A DNA stretch of 64,000 nucleotides from Trileptium ribeirensis (Eukaryota; Nematoda; Enoplea; Enoplida; Thoracostomopsidae), in the NCBI GenBank assembly GCA_030248225.1, contig JASANE010026683.1, forward strand, positions 19,800-83,799, given 5' to 3'. The notes under the pieces were generated by a model. It was given only the letters and a program-made list of their open reading frames with translations. It was not told where the DNA came from and searched no databases. This document shows, piece by piece, positions 1-13,200 of the stretch. The position numbers were made by a program, and so were the translations under genes. Positions within the stretch are counted from its first letter, which is position 1. The number at the start of each line of letters is the position of its first letter.

Positions 1-1124
1 GCTAACATTAGAATGCAGGGAAGTGTCAGACTCTTCCCTAATGCACTCTTGGTTTTACTAAGACTTGAGGGTAGCTTCTTGAAAAGAGTGTATTTCGCGC
101 CATTAAAGTGTATACCCTCGCGCATGACGGGATCCACTTCGACCCCACCCGCCCAAGCTTTTAGGGTTTACTTCCACCACCCCCTCCAGCGTAGGGGGCC
201 GTTATACCAAGGATTGCTACATTGTTTAGGCTGTCAAATGTCCGTATTTCCCCTTTTCACGCGCTTGTTTGTTCAAATTTCCCGTTTTTGCCACATAATT
301 TTTAATGTTCACCATGTAAAATGACCCAGAACACAGACCTCACTACCTCTTTCGGTACAGCAAATTGCAGATATGCCAGAATTATATTTTAGTGGAAAAA
401 ATTTGCAGCAAAGTTGTAGTATTCAATGAAATGATTTTTGCATTAAAGGTTCGTTTTTGATTTTTTAACAAAACTTATTTCCATTGTTAGATGCTAAATT
501 TCCCATGTTCTGAGCGATTTCTCTTTTTGCGTCTCCCTATCAATTTCCCGTGTGTGGATAGCTGGATATACACCAAAACTGGTGGAATCTAGACAAAGTT
601 TTATTTTTCAACGACCCTTCAAACGGTGGTCGGAACAAATTTTTGTCCATGATACCATGATCCTCCAAAGTCGGAGCGGGGAATCTCCCAACAATGAGGG
701 GCTCGGATTAAGGTCCATATAGATCGCGTCATGCTCGGCGAGTTTGCGTGGGTATTTCGAAATCTGCCATACCCTTGTTAAGAAATCATGAATTCTTTGT
801 AATACTACATAATAAATTTCCTTATTAAACAAGAATTATTTTTGCCTTTTCCGGTTTACTCACGAAATTAGCGCAGCGCTTCGGTTGTACAAATAATGCA
901 AAGGAATAGACTGTTTTCAAAAACAATTCATTTGAAAACAATTAATTCTCTACAAGACAAACGATAGAGACACTTGAAAACCATCAAAATACATCGATCG
1001 GCGGTTATCGGGTCACACAAAAAATATGGTTGGCTTAGTAGTTGAAGGGCGGGGGAGGTGGGATGTTCGGCACTATTAGCCAAATGTCGCATCCCCTTTA
1101 AACGTCCTAAATTATTATTTTCAC
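1..1124 (-). other. Intron 9 (or 3' remainder) of the BTB-BACK gene, no exon recognised
   Basis: No Gly-Gly kelch motif or other domain was recognised on either strand. The longest open frame (608-832, minus) has no familiar motif and no convincing acceptor. Confidence 0.4.
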
Positions 1125-1259
1125 CTGAGATGCGTAGAACGGCAATGGTTTGCCAGTCGATCTCGCCGCAACTCGACGCAATCGATTCGCAGCTAGCCAT
1201 TCGCATCATGCGGTCTTGTTGTTGCTGAAGGGGCAAACGCGGAACAGGCGAAGGACAAG
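1125..1259 (-). CDS. Exon 9 of the BTB-BACK gene: linker before Kelch repeats
   Basis: The acceptor is GCGTTTTTTAG|CT at 1259 and the donor is ATCTCAG|GTGAAA at 1125/1124, phase 1. It encodes a Pro/Gln-rich stretch (PSPVPRLPLQQQQDRMMRM) followed by SCGEIDWQTIAVLRIS. The D-W-Q-T-I-A motif sits where IVNS1ABP has EWKIVA before its Kelch propeller. The phase matches the preceding exon. The next exon was not found between 1 and 1124, so the gene runs off the left edge. Confidence 0.65.
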
Positions 1260-4200
1260 CTAAAAAACGCGAAATAGAGCAAATTCGAAAACAGTCAAAG
1301 AAAACCACCACAAGGGTAAAATCAGCAGAACAATTATTCAGTCTTGAATTTAGCGACACTAATATTTGACCAGAAAAAAATGACGACACAGCTTAACGTT
1401 GAGAGAAAACTATTACGGTGTGTTCACACGCTCAAACGTTTTGCGGTAATTTTTTAACAGAAAATTGCAATATTTCAAAATTTGAGCTTTTTCAGGTAAA
1501 ACATCTCGTCAATGATTGGCTTGACATATTCCTGAAAAGTTTAAGCAGTGTTCACATGCTCAAACGTTTTGCGGTAATTTTTTAAAGGAAAATTGCAATA
1601 TTTCAAAATTTGAGCCCTAACTTTTTCAGGTAAAACAGTTCGTCAATGATTGGCTAAAGACATATCCATGAAAAGTTTAAGCAGTGTTCACACATGCAAA
1701 CTTACCAAATAAGCAAAAAAGAAGCTTTCAAATTTTGAGCAAAAATGTGATCGTGCGAACACGCCTTTAGAATCTTAAACGTCTAGTAGTTTTATACATG
1801 CGATGATGAGGTATCATTGTCACGAATAGGTAAAAGGATTTAAACCCACCAGAGAAAACTCCATTTGTTTCGGCGCAATAATGCAAGAAAGAGGCAGCAA
1901 AGACTAGCACCAAGAATGCAGCGGTCGGAAGATGCAAAAGAAACAAACAAGACCCAAACTAACCTCTAACATGTCCACTTCCTGGATTTACGGTGGGTGC
2001 CCCAGCTGTCGGTCCGTTAACGTCGTCGCCGCTGCTATTTTCTTTTGCAACTCGCCGCTTGTAGTCTTTGACTCGATCCGAACATCCGATTCCCGACTCG
2101 TTACTTGTATCCGAACAGTCGTGAAGTGTCATGTCATGATTCAAATAAAGCATGAAATTCTGAAAAGCGAAAGCGAATAAAAAATTATACACAATTGCAA
2201 AAAATAACAGAATCGATAGCAAGTAATAAACTAACACCAATAATACCAAATCAATGCTCGTGGCGCGAGGCTGTGTTAAGACTCGATACGTCGCGTTTCG
2301 TATTAAACAGAGCACGCGCCACTGTTGCTTTTAGTGCTGTAAAAATATTTCCAGAAACAAGCGAAAGGCGATATTTCTGTCGGTACTGTACATGCTTCTG
2401 CCGCAAACTGCACATCACGCTACAATCCATTCGATTAGTTCCGGCCTCGTCTACAGTATGCCCACATACCAACACAACCCAGCCTTGTCTCTAATAGTAC
2501 ATCAAATAAACATACACAAACATTGTAAAAAAATAAGAGTCCAACAAGGATGTTTGAACAATAATTTAAACACAATTTCCCGGACGACTCAGTTGAAATA
2601 AATGTTACATTCGTAGTAACTAATGGCATATCGAGCGATAGTGAGTTTTGTTTTAAGATCATTTTCGGTGTCCTGCTTTGGAAACAGGTGCAGACATACA
2701 TGCTCAATGTCCGAATGCCATTGGGGGATCAGCAGCCTACCTCCTCCAGCGATTGTTGACGCCATCCGAGCATTGGGATGCCCCTCTCTATCAGCATTCA
2801 TGGCGTACGGCCGTGCTTCCGCTGGAATCCTTCAAATATGAGTCTCAATGGGGTAGGTTACGACCGCGACGAGGAGCAGGAAGCATCAAAACTGATATCG
2901 CAGGTGAAAAATAGTTTCTTCAAAAACAGCCTTTACCGGCGAAAATCTTGAAATCTTCTTGGAGTGCATTTTTCGTTGTTAGTCTGAAGTCTCAGTTCCG
3001 GCAGTTGTATATAGTATCGGTGTCGCGGTTTGAATCAAGGTGCCGATAGAATCGGCCAAGTAAGGGTCGCCCCCCTTCCTTCTGCTTAGTCATGGAGCTA
3101 AGCTACGCATTTATGAAAGCCTCGTGAGAGAAACAATCTGCGGTAGCCGTATAACAGCAAACATATCACTTGCAATAAAGTACGCTTGAACGCTACGTGC
3201 GATACAGCCGTTCCGTACATCGTTATATTTATTAACGAACTGTACATCCATCAAATTAATAACCAAAACCGTCAGGCTTAGAATTCGGATCTGCGGCTTT
3301 TTTCATCCGCTCCGGATAAACTTTATTGTACCTGCGAAAAATATCAATTGGAAGAAGTCATCAAAGCTATAATAATAAGTCCCCCACTCGTCCATTATTC
3401 ATTCTTGAAGCAAATCTCCCGTCTCCTGCTAGCCCCTCAACAAAACTTTACCTTGTCATTCAGTTCCTCGATTCGAAATTTTCCTTTATCACGACGCTCC
3501 GACACGTATGACTCCAAATATGTGAGCACCATCGCTGACATTTTGTACTCGTTAATCGCCATTTCGCACCACAATTTGCCAACCATCGACTGTTCGTCGT
3601 CTTCGCTGAGCACAATTTCAATCTTCAATTATTATTAATTACAGAAATGCATATTAATGAAAAATTAGAAATTTAAATTTGAAGTTATATTGAAATTTAT
3701 ATGAAAAAATGTGATTAAATAAAGCTCGACAAAATTCATGATGATCCAAGTTGCTGTGGCAACAATTTTCTAGTGAAAAGCTGGCGTACTCTGCTGACAA
3801 TAAGCATGAATTCCTTTCGGCGATAGCACAGTGGCCAGAGAATTAAATAACTTCCAGATTGTCGGTAAGGATCGTAGCTTTAATTTGCTAGGCGGGATGA
3901 AGTTGTGGTAAAAAAACTAAGCCCCGATGGACACGATGCAACTGAGCTCTTAACAGTGCCTTAACCATTTTCAAGTTGAAAATTTGTCATAATACCTTAT
4001 CTAAAGGGTTTTTTCGTGAATTACACGCTAGACACCGATAAGCAACACAGGATTGCTCTCAGCATACTGGATTATTGTATTGTTTGCCGCTGTGCAAATC
4101 GTACATGCAATTCTACGCCAAAAACTCACCTGATACTCCTCATGCACACAATAAACCTGGAAAAATCGCGGTTCTACCCCTGAAATAGCAGTGTCACGTG

Positions 4201-7200
4201 TAAGAAGACAAATTAGCCAATTAGTTCAAACATACATCTTCACCGCTGTGTTCCCTTGGTAGAGAAATTCCTATAATTCCTGCAAAATTAATATTAAGTT
4301 GAAAAAGCAATTACTATTCGTAGACACACACCATCACAGGCGTTGAAAACTTACAAGTTCGATAATTTACAATCCTCGACTGAGGCTCGTAATAGCCTCC
4401 AAACGCTCAATGTGAATCCATCCATCGTTCCGAACGACCCATAACGAACGAAGCTAAAACGGTCCACAAAGGTATAGAGCTATCATGTAGGTCAGTGTAT
4501 CCTAGTACGACATACATGATGCCTGACTCTCATCGGCACACAGCAGTCTTCCTAAAACACCGACGTTATAGCTCGCAAAGGGTGCGACTAAGATAATCTG
4601 AAATATCATTTGGTGCACCGGGCCGCCATTACTCCAACAAAGAGGAGCAAGAGAAGAGACAACACAATGCTGCGACGTTGATTGCTGCGCTCCCTTTGTG
4701 CCTCGGCGTCCGTACGAACATCTCCGCTCACACTTTGAACTATTACACAACCGCCGGCATTTAAAAGCCGCCTGAGTGTGTTTCAAAACAATTTACCTGA
4801 AATAGAATAAAAACGAAAATAAAAATTAGAATACATAGCCTTGTTTACAAACACTAAGTACAGTCCCGCACAAAAATAAAAGCAAATTGTACATGAATCA
4901 TCTTTAAAATTGACAAATGTTCAACTGACATTCGCGAAATATTGGCTTTTATTTCTGAGCGTAACTGTAAGTTGTGCAGTAAAGAGAAAACTGACAAAGC
5001 ATGGCTAGTTTGTCGTTAGTGATGGGCAGTACATACTATGATCAGAATGACTGGATGCAGGAATGCACAGTGAAAGTCAACGGACCAAGACTTCACGATA
5101 AACTCTTGGGTTCATCCACGAACTCTTGAATGAAACGCGTACGCAAGTCACGTTGAACCATCGAACCCTATATTTTTTCTTCAGTGACCAAGAAGACAAA
5201 AACTTTCGAAATTTACTCAGCACGACTTTTAGGAAAAAATAGAATTTCAAGGCAAACGAAAAAATCAACACTCCAACATCAACCAAACTTTCACATCAAC
5301 CATCGCTAAACTGTGTCTAAATTTTTCGATTTTGCGATCAGACAAAATACTTAAAGCTGCGTATTCGCCTTCAAGGTTTTAGATCAGTTTAATGAAAAAA
5401 TGTGCGTAAACGCATGTTTAGCTAATCGTCGACGAAAATGCGTTACTTCAACAACTTTAAACTCGAATTTTGAAGCGTCGCAATTCCCTATGTATTTTCC
5501 ACTACAAATTAAAGTCAAAATGTAAGCAAAAACGTTGAACGTGTGCGTGTGAACGAACCTTTACAGCTAAATAATATAAAAAAGAAAATTAGACTTAGCA
5601 CGGCGGGTCGACTAGAAATATTATTCGAAAATTCCTCCATTAAATGGTTATGATATCACCAATACAACAAAATATTTTGCTCTTCCGAAAGGAGTTAAGT
5701 TGAGGAAATTCCGATTGCAACACATTCATTACGGCACAACAATAATATATCGTCGCACAAATAGGACAAAAACACATTTTTAGACCGCATCGTACATACA
5801 GTAGTAGCTAGAAATGACTGTCGCCCTTCGAGCGAGCAACGGTCATTTCTGAAGCGAGTACTGTATGTGACTCGGTGGTGCTTCACGTGCATGCTCGGTT
5901 CCCTAAGTACCAGTTGGTTCAATTTTGGCCGACTTATAACAACTATCCACTGTATTATCCCAAAATAAATTCGAAATTCCGCTCGACTCTCAACAGGAAA
6001 TTGAGCCAACGTGATCTTTAGGGGTCATACGTTAAATCGTTCGAAAAAAATACGGCTTAGTTCTGGCGGTTCGGTGGCAGCAACCCTATAACTTAAGATT
6101 TGAATCATTGTTATATAATGAAGTGAAGCTTAGGCTTCGCTTCATATATCGACAACGGTGTCGCAAGCATTGCACTTAAGTCCCCAGAAGTTACATTGGC
6201 CTACTAAAAGTATGTCAACCGACCTGTACCAATCTCATAACGAGCTACTATAACGTAAGATTTGTATCATTGTTATATAAAAAAGTGATGCTTAGGCTTC
6301 GCTTCATATATCGACAACGGTGTCGCAAGCGAAGATAAACTTACTAAATAGGTGCGTTAGTCTGCAAAAGGTTTTATAGATGCAATAAATTCTGCTTATG
6401 AAGTGGACAAAACTACCTTAATATTATTTACAACTAGATGCTTTGTTGGGTGGGACTGTGTCGCTGTTAATCATTGGCTAGCCTGTAAAGAGCAATAGTC
6501 CACTTTGCTGAAGAGTGTGATACTCCTCAGCTTTCCGTTACTATCGCCCGCGGTCGTTTTCACCCATACCCCTACCAGGTTTTCGATCCACCAAGTAGGT
6601 CTAAACCATGACCCACCAAGCCCTTGTTCTTGGACCACTACAGCCAGACTCAACCCAGGTTTTCGAATCACCGACATATACCCACTCAGGTTTTTCAACC
6701 AGTGAGCTGAGATTATTCCCATGTACTAGGCCCACTTTTTCACACCCCTCCCATATTTTCGACCCACTTTTTCAAACCCCTTATATGTGTTCGAAACAGT
6801 TTTCACACCCCTCCCATGCTTTCGACCCACTTTTTCAGACCGCCAAGTTTTTAATAGTAAAGTGGTTCGAAAATTCGGGGGATCTGATAAAGTGGTTCGA
6901 AAACACGGGAGGGGCGTGAAAAAAGTGGTTCGAAAACATGGTAGGGTTGTAAAAAATTGGTTGAAAATATGGCAAGAGCTTAATGGTTAAAAAACCCGGG
7001 TGGTTGCGTCCGACCCAGTCCCGCGTCGTAATTATTTACAAAATTTTATTCATATGTAACCGGAATGGGTGGTATTTTGGTACTATGACTTCGACAGATT
7101 TTTTCACTTAGTCCCTCACTTCGTCACGTTAATGTTGCATTTAATGAATTTTCACAACGTATTACCCACATGCGGCAATCAAACCCGTCCTGGTCGGCCC

Positions 7201-10200
7201 TACTCCTTTTGCATACTACGCGCGGGGCATTTAAATCTGTACTCCCCCACTCCTAGCTCTAACAGTGCAGTAACCAAGAAACATGATTTAACATCTATCC
7301 ATCCTACGGCAATATATTTTTTATTTAGCAGTGAAAAATAGCAATTTCTAACGTTTTCTTGCGGTGCGAAAGTTTTTTCAAAAACCTACTGGTCCCCGCA
7401 ATGTGGCATTATAAGAGCCAATACAGGAATTTCGGATATCATCACCGCACATCGGCTAATATTACAAACGCCGTATAAATTAATTAGATAAGGATAGTAA
7501 TTATTAACTACCTACTGGATAAATCTAACATTCATAAGGTGCTCTTCGTTTATAAAATTAGTTATTCAAAATAATTATTACTCATGTACCGAATTTGCTT
7601 TGAGATGAGTTATACGGGTCATTTCAAGAAACCATGTACTTTTGAAACACTCCTTTTTGAAGCCAAAATGAAACGTTTTCGAAAGTACAGTATCTAGACC
7701 ACTCCCGACGTAAAAAACCCTTAATTTTTCGAATATCGATGTCTCTATGCAAAAAGATCTACCTGCAACCTGCTACAGGGGTCGCAAACGGTCGGAACGC
7801 CTATTACTACGCCTCACAGCGACATTAAATTTCCTTCCAAAAGACTGGTGGTATAGGCCAAAAGTGCCGATGTAACCCTCACCCCGACCAAAATGACATG
7901 GTTTCGTGAAATGACCCATACCCTTTGTGAGAATTTTGACAAAAATATTTATTTGTATCAGTATTAACACCAACCTATTCTACTACGAATGGAAAGATCC
8001 AGAATCCCAGTTTTATCCAAACATTAAGCGTGACACAGACAGCGAAAATTATTTTTACTCAGTTGCCTGCTGTTCGAGCAAACTCCGCTTGCTATGTTTC
8101 AATCAACTATTGTCAAAAAGGAAATGTATAGGAATGGTACTCATAATGGAACTTCACGACACGGATTCCCAACCACAGCATGGCGCTATCTCCTTCCAAA
8201 TCGACATTTCAATCGACCACTTCGGGGGCGTATTATGATTAGTACCCTTATTGGGTGTCAAAAAGGAAATGTATAGGAATGGTCCTCATAATGTAACTTC
8301 ACGACACGGATTCCCAACCATCGCAAAGCACTATCTAATTCAAAATCGACGTTTCAACCGACCACTTCTGGGGCGTATTATGCAATTTTAATTTTTTAAA
8401 TCTGTTCAATAATATTTTAAACAGAAATATTTTTGCCCAAAACTAGTACTCTAATTGGGTGTCAAAAATGAAATGTATAGTATAGGAATGGTCCTCATAA
8501 TGAAACTTCACGTCACGGCTTCCCAACCATCACATGTCACTATCTACTTCCAAATCGACCATTTCTGGGGTGTATGATGACTAGTAGTCGTATTGTGTGT
8601 CAAGAAGGGGATGTATAGGAATGGCCATCATAATGGAACTTCACGACACGGATCCCCAACCACTGCGTGGTACTATCTACTTCCAAATCGATATTTCAAT
8701 CGACCACTTCCGGGTCGAATTAAGGTTAGTAGTCCTATTGGGTGTCAAAAAAGAAATGTATACGAATTGTCCTCATAATGGAACCGCACGACACGAATTC
8801 CCAACCACCATAATATGTCACTAACTCTTTCCAAACCGACCATTCCTGTGTCATTATGATTAGTAGTCTTGTGTGGGTAGCGGGCGGAATAGATTTCAGT
8901 ACGAATTATTGTCGATAAAGTAACCATACCGAGTCATGGACATGAATTAAGCGCACAGAAACGCACGCAAACGCACTTGCGTAACTGGGCGTTTAAAAGC
9001 ATTTGCGTACGTGGGCGCTTAAACGCATGTGGGCTGAGCGTTCAAACGCAATCACATAAACCAACCTCGTTGCGTCCTCCCGTCAGTGTGTGCAGTTAAT
9101 CCTCTCCATGACTGTAGCCATTTTAGTTTGTTGTGTTATCCAAAAAAAGTCCAACTAAACTAAGAGCAAAATTTATTCCTATAACGTTATTACTACAAAA
9201 ATTCTACCTTATAGTGCGTTCTTCATCCGTTCAAACTTTTTACACAAAATTTGAGTTCAGACCTTTCAAACTTTTAGATCAAATTTTAACAACATTTTAT
9301 GGCAACAGTTCAATCTTTGCAGCGTATTGCTTCTGTTAATCAAAGATACCGACCACAGATTTTGAAAATATTTGAAATAAAATTTTGAAACACGATTATT
9401 TTGCGTAATTTTTCAAAAATATTTTATAGTCAAATTTTGAGTTCCAAATTTTAATAAAGTTTAAACGTGTGAACACACCTTTCGCTAAGCATCCAAACAC
9501 TAAACCAGTGGTGACATATCCATACCAAGTTGAGCTGATGTATTATTATTCTGCTAGGAATACTGACACAGATACAACCAGGGCTCTTGAAATAGGGGCG
9601 GCGGCTGGCATTGTCAAACACCCCTCGGCAAAAACACGGCACTCCCCCGTTTGTGCTCCCAGTAAAAACTTGGGCTCCCTCGGGTCATCGACTCTTGGCA
9701 AAACTTTTGGTTTCTGTTTGGAAAAAAAAGCCCCCAAATAACATACAACATGATAAAAATTTGCTTAAAAATAGCTTTTTCTATCCATGAAAAGCATTTT
9801 GACAGCGTTAGCCCTTTTTCTCTTAGCCAAACTGGCTCCCCTGGCTCCGAACCAGACGCCCCCGGTTCATGCTTGTTGGTGAAATTTTCAGCGAATGGAG
9901 AGCCCTGCCAACTCCAATAATTTTCTTATAAACATTCGTCGAAGGCTTGTCAACCAACATTCTTAAGCTATACATACAGTTAGTACTGCCCAAAAATGAC
10001 TGTCGCCGGCTCTCGACTCGCTCACCCGAGAGATGGTAGTCACTGCAGAGCCAGCTACGCAATGTAACCGATATTAACCATTTTGCTCAACATTAAAATT
10101 ATATTATTTTAGTCTTACTGCTGAGAAGAAGGAGGGGACTTTGGTGGCAGTTTCCGGCGTGCATTCGCGCAAACCGAAAAATGTAGCGTAAAAGTCCCGA

Positions 10201-13200
10201 CGTTGTCACCCAGTGGAAGTCCCGCAGGCAGTATTGCCAAAGCACAATTTGTGAAGGTATGCCAATTCTGAAGGGACAAACTCTATTTACCTTCCGAGCA
10301 AGGTTTTCGGAATTCAAATGAAAAGTTTCATTTAATCTTAACATTTTCCTCCAGTTCTGGTTCAGGCATACATTTCTAATATACACAGCAATCAATTTTT
10401 TCCCCAACCTAACAGACAAAACAACGGTTTGTGTCAACAAATAATTAATCCGTAAAATATTTAAGCAGTACAAATTCTTCTCGTACCAATTTTCAGCTTT
10501 AACGCTGGGTTCATCACGGAATGTGGTTCTAGGTATTTCGAGCTTCCCTAGTTCACGCCACCATGTAAATTTCCGCCTCCCCCAGTGCAACCCCCAAATA
10601 TTTTCTTGCCCCGCTAAAAATAACCAAATTTTTATCTGATGGGCTAAAAAATATGCGAATTTTTCTCTGGCTAAAAATCCCCGAATTTATCTCATGTGGC
10701 TAAAAATAACAAAAATTCCCCCTATTTAAGCAAGCATATTGCAATCAGTTGTCAAATTAGACATTTTAAGTGTTTTCGCTTATAACAAGCGTGTTTGAAA
10801 TGATAACAAAAATTTTGGACGTCTAAATCATGCAACACCGCTAAAATACTAATTAAACAAAAAATTAGATGCAAAAATGCATCGCTTACCTTTTAACAAT
10901 TTTTGCGAACCTAGGCAAAATGAGCCATCGGCCTACCTACCGCAGCTAATAAAGACCATATTGCTTACAATCAGCAATACTGCTACGTTAACTGAGTTAG
11001 CTAAGTTTTAAGTCATTTTCAGCCATCCTGCGGAACATACGAAAAGCTATAATCGCATTTAAACATTTTTCAATAATTCAACAACATCCGTACAGTTATC
11101 GACTGTATTTCGAACAGATGGGTTACCCGTGACTTATTCCACCGACATTCGCACACTTACAGTAGCAGCCAAAATTGACTGTCGCTCGCTCAAAATATAT
11201 TTATTCTAAACATAGAATTTAATATTAATGTAAACAGTTTCGAAATATCGACCAAGCAGCTCGCTCGCGAGTCGCTGGAAATTCGACAATTATTTCTGGC
11301 CCGTACTGTATATATTTATTATAAGTTTCGAACACTCATATTATTATATATTTATTCCAACACAAATCACAAAGGTCAGTAGAGGCGGAAACTTCTAAAG
11401 TGTGGTTATCTTGTCGAATCGCATATGAAGACAGTATTATTACAGTAAAATAACATTTGGCGCATTAGCTAAGTCATTAAGTATGAATCCGTGACGTCGT
11501 TAAGTACTAATATGTAATTTTAAATATTTTAGGTGCGCACACTTGGGTTACTCTTTTGTCAAGAGCGGTAAAGATTTAAAAACTGATGACCGCGTATAAA
11601 TCACTATTTTCCCTTATATACATCTTCGCGATTTGCGATACAGTATCACGCTGGCGTGTTTCCAGGTCAAGATTTTTCGAATTAAATCGGAATTTACTGA
11701 CTGCATACATCTGAAAACGCGATTGTAATAACGTTTTTTCACATATATTTTATATGCGTACATGCCACAAATACAACTATTCGATTCAGTATGTCAATTG
11801 ATGAACATGTACAAAATGTGCCAAACGAAGAAATGTGTTTGTACCCAAGTTGCTTCCGTACGTCATAGAGCCCAAGTCCGAATTGCGAATATCAAAGGTT
11901 AAAAATGTGAACGCGAATTTTTGTACGATACAGTTCGTAAATCTTCTGACAGGGTTGCTTGGACCAAAAAGTTTTCTGACAAGGGAGGCATGATACAAAA
12001 TTTTTCTGACAAGGGAGCCGTGATGCAAAATTTTTTTCTGACAGGGGTCGTTCACCCCATTTTTTTACACTGGATGCATTATGCAAAATTTTTCTGACAG
12101 GGTGGGCGTGGACCAAAAAGTTTTCTGACAAGGGAGGCGTGATGCAAAATTTTTCTGACATGGGAGGCGTGATGCAAAATTTTTCTGACAGGGCGCGTGA
12201 ACCAAATAAAATTTTCTGACTCCCGCCTATTAATTTTCTGACATAAAAGCAGTGTTATGAATAGACCACAAAATTTCTCTGACAGGGGAGCCGTGATGCA
12301 AATTTTTCTGACAGGGGTGGTCAACTCCAATTTTTTACATTGGATGCATGATGCAAAATTTTTGTGACAGGGTGGGTGTATTAAAATTTTTCTGACAGGG
12401 AAGGCGTGATACAAAACTTTTCTGACAGGGATGGGCGGTTTGTCCCAGAAATTTTTTGACTACTAGTTATCCTCATGAATGCCAATACTGTGACACGAGA
12501 GCGTCCCCCACGCCACTGCTTAATTTGCCAGTGGTGAGGGAGCGAGCCTTCAGTGACGATTTAAAAAACTGTCGCAGTCTTTTCAAAATAGTCCAATTAT
12601 GCTGTATTTATAGGCGTAACTACAATGCCTTTTTCTCAATAGCAATTATCTATCAAAGTTTTGAATAAGCAGGCAGCCACTTACCCAAAACGGTATACAT
12701 ACATGACCAGCCGGATTATACAGATTAGGTCATAAAAAAATATCCATAGAAAAGCGTGTTACCTTAATATAACCTCTGTTATAATTCGAATGACCATTAT
12801 CGATAGCGTCCAAGGTATGGTTCGGATGTTATTCTGCTTGCCTTCGTTGAATAACGGTAACGAACTTCAGTAAGTTATAGAAATCGAGAATGCCACAACG
12901 AACTATCCATCAAGATAGTCCGAAATCAAGAGCAAGTAAAGCAGAACTTAAGTCTTTGGAGCAAAAATCGGTTCCACCAATAATCTAGACAACGAAATCG
13001 AAACAAAAAAAAAACACAAACAAAATACGGCGGTACAAATAACCCCATTCCAAATGGCCAAACACTAAATCTTCAAAAACAACCATAAACACGTCTCTAC
13101 CCACCTGTACAAGCGGTAACGAGTGAAATTCACGACTTTCTGTGACCTCCGCAAATCGGTCTTTGATATAGTCATCCACTTTCGACGTTAGATACATGTC

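Larger units (their letters stand above)
3623..13104 (-). other. Intron 6 of the BTB-BACK gene (9.5 kb), repeat-filled
   Basis: This intron holds MITEs (5799-5863, 7616-7918, 9210-9482, 11160-11308), tandem repeats (6725-6990, 8111-8876, 10608-10722, 11940-12460) and AT-rich unique sequence. The only long open frames (for example 10099-10590, minus) lack splice support or motifs. Confidence 0.5.

Noticed and set aside
608..832. Minus frame considered as the next (Kelch) exon
   Set aside because: No Gly-Gly pair or Kelch Tyr/Trp spacing, and no convincing acceptor.
10099..10590. 163-codon minus frame as a gene
   Set aside because: No known motif, no splice partner, and it lies inside the 9.5-kb intron of a supported gene.
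11786..12414. Cys/Pro/Lys-rich minus frames as a small secreted protein
   Set aside because: They are translations of the TTTTTCTGACAGGG minisatellite in different frames.
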